From assembly GCA_023015825.1 (NCBI GenBank), contig JALKAW010000001.1, forward strand, positions 682,001 to 746,000: a stretch of DNA of 64,000 nt. Reading direction: 5' to 3'. The notes below the pieces were generated by a model, which saw only the letters and a list, made by a program, of their open reading frames with translations, was not told the DNA's origin and made no database searches. Each line of letters opens with the position of its first letter. Position 1 is the stretch's first letter. Below, piece after piece: positions 62,284 to 64,000 of this stretch. The DNA is from Flavobacteriaceae bacterium S0862 (GTDB lineage: Bacteria; Bacteroidota; Bacteroidia; Flavobacteriales; Flavobacteriaceae). Position numbers and translations under genes: made by a program.

Positions 62284-63657
62284 TTAAATCATTAGTTTTT
62301 CAACATCTGTTAATTTTGGGATAGTTACATGCCAATTAAGGGTGTCTTTAATTTTTACCCTAAAAGTATCTAAAGCAGTAGGTTCACCATGGATTAAATA
62401 TACTTTCTCGGGAATATTTTTAATTTTGTTCATCCATTTAAACAAATCGCCTTGATCTGCATGAGCAGATAGACTCTCTATGCTTTTTATGGTTGCTTTT
62501 ACAGGATAATATTTACCAAAAAATTTAATCTCGTGTGCACCTTCTAACAATTGCCTTCCACGAGTTCCTTCGGCTTGAAAGCCAACCAATAGAACTGTTG
62601 TGGATTTTTCGTCAATAAGCTGTTGTAAATAGGTGAGGACTCTTCCGCCTGTAACCATTCCGCTTCCAGCTATTACAATTTTCGGTCTTTTATCGTCAAT
62701 GGTTTCCCAAGTTTCTTTGTAAGATTGTACAATATTAACATGGTTACACATGGCATTATAGTCGGCATCAGAAAGTTTGTGCCATTTTGGAAAACGTTTA
62801 AACACTTCCAATACATTGTTTCCCATTGGGCTATCAATAAAAATAGGAATATTTGGGATTTTATTTTTTTTGTAAAGCTTCCATAAAATGTACATAAGTG
62901 TTTGTAGACGTTCTACCGCAAAACTTGGAATAATTAGATTGCCTTTTTTGTAAATTGTTTCCTTTATTAGGTTTGCTAAAACTTCCTCAACATCTTCCTC
63001 TGGATGCAACTTGTTTCCGTAGGTACTTTCAATAAATAAAAAATCTGCCCATTGTGGTGTTTTGGGGTCATCTAGAAGGTAATCGTTCCATCTGCCAATG
63101 TCACCTGAAAATACAAATCGTTTTCCGTTGATGTCCAACTCAATGAACGTAGCTCCAATAATATGACCATTATATTGAAAACGATAGGAGATATGTTCGG
63201 ATAAGACAATCCATTTATTTTCCATCGCTACATCAAATAATTTAATGGTGTTTTCGGCTTCTTTAAATGTAAAAAAAGGAAGAGCTGGATTGTGTTTGGT
63301 ATATTTCTCTTTATTTGCTTTGTCTGCTTCTTCTTGATGGATTTTGGCACTATCTTTTAGTATAATCTCTGCAATGGCAAGGGTAGGAGCTGTGCCAATG
63401 ATTCTTCCAGAAAAGCCTTGTTTTAATAAACGAGGTAAGTAACCTACATGGTCTAAATGACCATGAGTAAGTAAGACTACATCAATAGCTTCAACATTAA
63501 TGGGAAGATCTTCCCAATTAAGCTCTCTTAACTCTTTTAAGCCTTGAAACATGCCACAATCTATAAGTATGTTCTGCTCGGATGTTTCAATAAGAAACTT
63601 AGAGCCTGTAACGGTTCCTGAGGCTCCTAAAAAGTTGACTTTTGCATATTTCTCCAT
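62284..63657 (-). CDS. MBL-fold beta-CASP RNase-like hydrolase
   Basis: A 457-residue metallo-beta-lactamase fold protein with beta-CASP and RNA-specificity motifs. VVLLTHGHLDHVGYLPRLLK gives the HxHxDH zinc site (residues 65-70); FSGDIGRWND is the next ligand region; PIFIDSPMGNNVLEVF, KIVIAGSGMVTGGRVLTYLQ and SAHADQGDLFKWM are the beta-CASP/RMMBL parts. Homologues cleave RNA (CPSF73/RNase J-like). It follows the Mrr/ATP-cone-like gene by 3 bases. Confidence 0.92.
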   Translation of the reverse strand: MEKYAKVNFLGASGTVTGSKFLIETSEQNILIDCGMFQGLKELRELNWEDLPINVEAIDVVLLTHGHLDHVGYLPRLLKQGFSGRIIGTAPTLAIAEIILKDSAKIHQEEADKANKEKYTKHNPALPFFTFKEAENTIKLFDVAMENKWIVLSEHISYRFQYNGHIIGATFIELDINGKRFVFSGDIGRWNDYLLDDPKTPQWADFLFIESTYGNKLHPEEDVEEVLANLIKETIYKKGNLIIPSFAVERLQTLMYILWKLYKKNKIPNIPIFIDSPMGNNVLEVFKRFPKWHKLSDADYNAMCNHVNIVQSYKETWETIDDKRPKIVIAGSGMVTGGRVLTYLQQLIDEKSTTVLLVGFQAEGTRGRQLLEGAHEIKFFGKYYPVKATIKSIESLSAHADQGDLFKWMNKIKNIPEKVYLIHGEPTALDTFRVKIKDTLNWHVTIPKLTDVEKLMI

Positions 63658-63660
63658 GTT

Positions 63661-64000
63661 TTAGTGATTTTTATTAGTGCATAATTGGGACATTTCGTTT
63701 AGAATTTTTTCTTTCCTAATATCGGAAACACCTAAATGGTCTAAATAGAAATTATCATTTATTAATTCTCTACATAACACTACATCCCTACTTAATAAAA
63801 ATTGCTTTTCTCTGTTTGTTAATAAGGTCGATACAGTTATTGGATATAGACCTAATCGGTCTATTTTATCTTTTAGGGCATCTTCTTTAGGGTAGTCCCA
63901 ACTCAATAGTTTTAAACCTACACATTTTCCATATTGTGAAGCATCTTCGGTGAAACGTGTGTTTGTAACCACCCAACCTTTATTTAGTTTTGTTTTACTT
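63661..64000 (-). CDS. C-terminal part of a restriction-endonuclease-like/ATP-cone protein (5' end outside window)
   Basis: The frame stays open to the window edge (upstream residues KTKLNKGW precede a GTG), so the gene is truncated by the window and the GTG at 63972 need not be the start. TNTRFTEDASQYGKCVGLKL then LSWDYPKEDALKDKIDR and TVSTLLTNREKQFLLSRDVV resemble the C-terminal section of flavobacterial proteins joining an ATP-cone and an Mrr-like nuclease, ending in a helix-hairpin-helix-like segment. Subfamily confidence is moderate. Confidence 0.6.
   Translation of the reverse strand, partial: SKTKLNKGWVVTNTRFTEDASQYGKCVGLKLLSWDYPKEDALKDKIDRLGLYPITVSTLLTNREKQFLLSRDVVLCRELINDNFYLDHLGVSDIRKEKILNEMSQLCTNKNH

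Noticed and set aside
63661-63972. Complete 103-residue protein starting with GTG at 63972
   Set aside because: The frame continues upstream to the window edge with plausible residues (KTKLNKGW), so it is a truncated larger gene.

Overview
The window is AT-rich (about one third G+C by eye), uses TTG and GTG starts repeatedly, carries promoters of the Bacteroidota form TTG-N17-21-TAnnTTTG, and encodes families typical of marine Flavobacteriaceae: DUF4290, DUF493, YqgE, a ResB-ResC fusion CcsA, ACR3, bacillithiol BshB1, group III truncated haemoglobin, DUF2911 and a Lacal_2735-type small protein. No rRNA, insertion sequence, prophage or CRISPR array was seen. It reads as ordinary chromosome with several well-organised accessory clusters.

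Layout. 1-7250: housekeeping (end of a class IV aminotransferase, YqgE, HU, Fmt, RecQ, an NTP-binding ATPase, DUF493, DUF4290, MurA with Asp in place of the catalytic Cys). 7330-21690: a minus-strand light/UV and oxidative-stress island holding four photolyase/cryptochrome paralogues (class I CPD-type, a divergent photolyase-like protein, an FeS-type (6-4) photolyase and a Cry-DASH). With them are GTP cyclohydrolase I, flavin reductase, glutathione peroxidase, TspO, an ABC1/UbiB kinase, SRPBCC, SDR, DUF2256 and TIGR03643 proteins, uncharacterised proteins and a TetR regulator. It looks like two long operons, and each is preceded by the same bipartite inverted repeat at almost the same distance from the first ATG. 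21868-29260: ACR3, a DUF2911 protein, a lipoprotein hydrolase, and a VOC/di-haem cytochrome c/rhodanese fusion followed by a Tat-exported flavoprotein resembling spermidine dehydrogenase. The fusion gene has a one-base frameshift near its end.

29270-39170 (minus): Na+/solute symporter with a 37-residue membrane partner and a large PIG-L deacetylase; CorA, MscS-like channel, lipoprotein, Maf, UbiA-type prenyltransferase, KdsC-like phosphatase, DUF2520 protein. 39230-49550 (plus): truncated haemoglobin, CcsA, small membrane ORFs, TPR lipoprotein, MATE pump, a trans-sulfuration-type PLP enzyme, RlmF, BshB1 and tRNA-His. 49600-54510 (minus): FKBP-like lipoprotein, two tandem M28 peptidases, DUF3108 protein. 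54680-57820 (plus): universal stress protein, then a sulfide:quinone oxidoreductase-DsrC/TusE-DsrE2 operon. 57890-64000 (minus): M14 peptidase, Hsp20 between two helical hypothetical proteins, a beta-CASP RNase-like hydrolase and the end of an Mrr/ATP-cone-like protein.

Two regulatory patterns tie genes together. The first is the shared GTTTAA-N16-TTAAAC element of the photolyase island. The second is an FNR/CRP-like box (TGAY-N4-RTCA) upstream of the usp, sqr and hsp20 genes; in all three its centre lies 29.5 bp before a -7-like element. Functions of recognised families come from motif reading alone; the regulatory assignments are inference.
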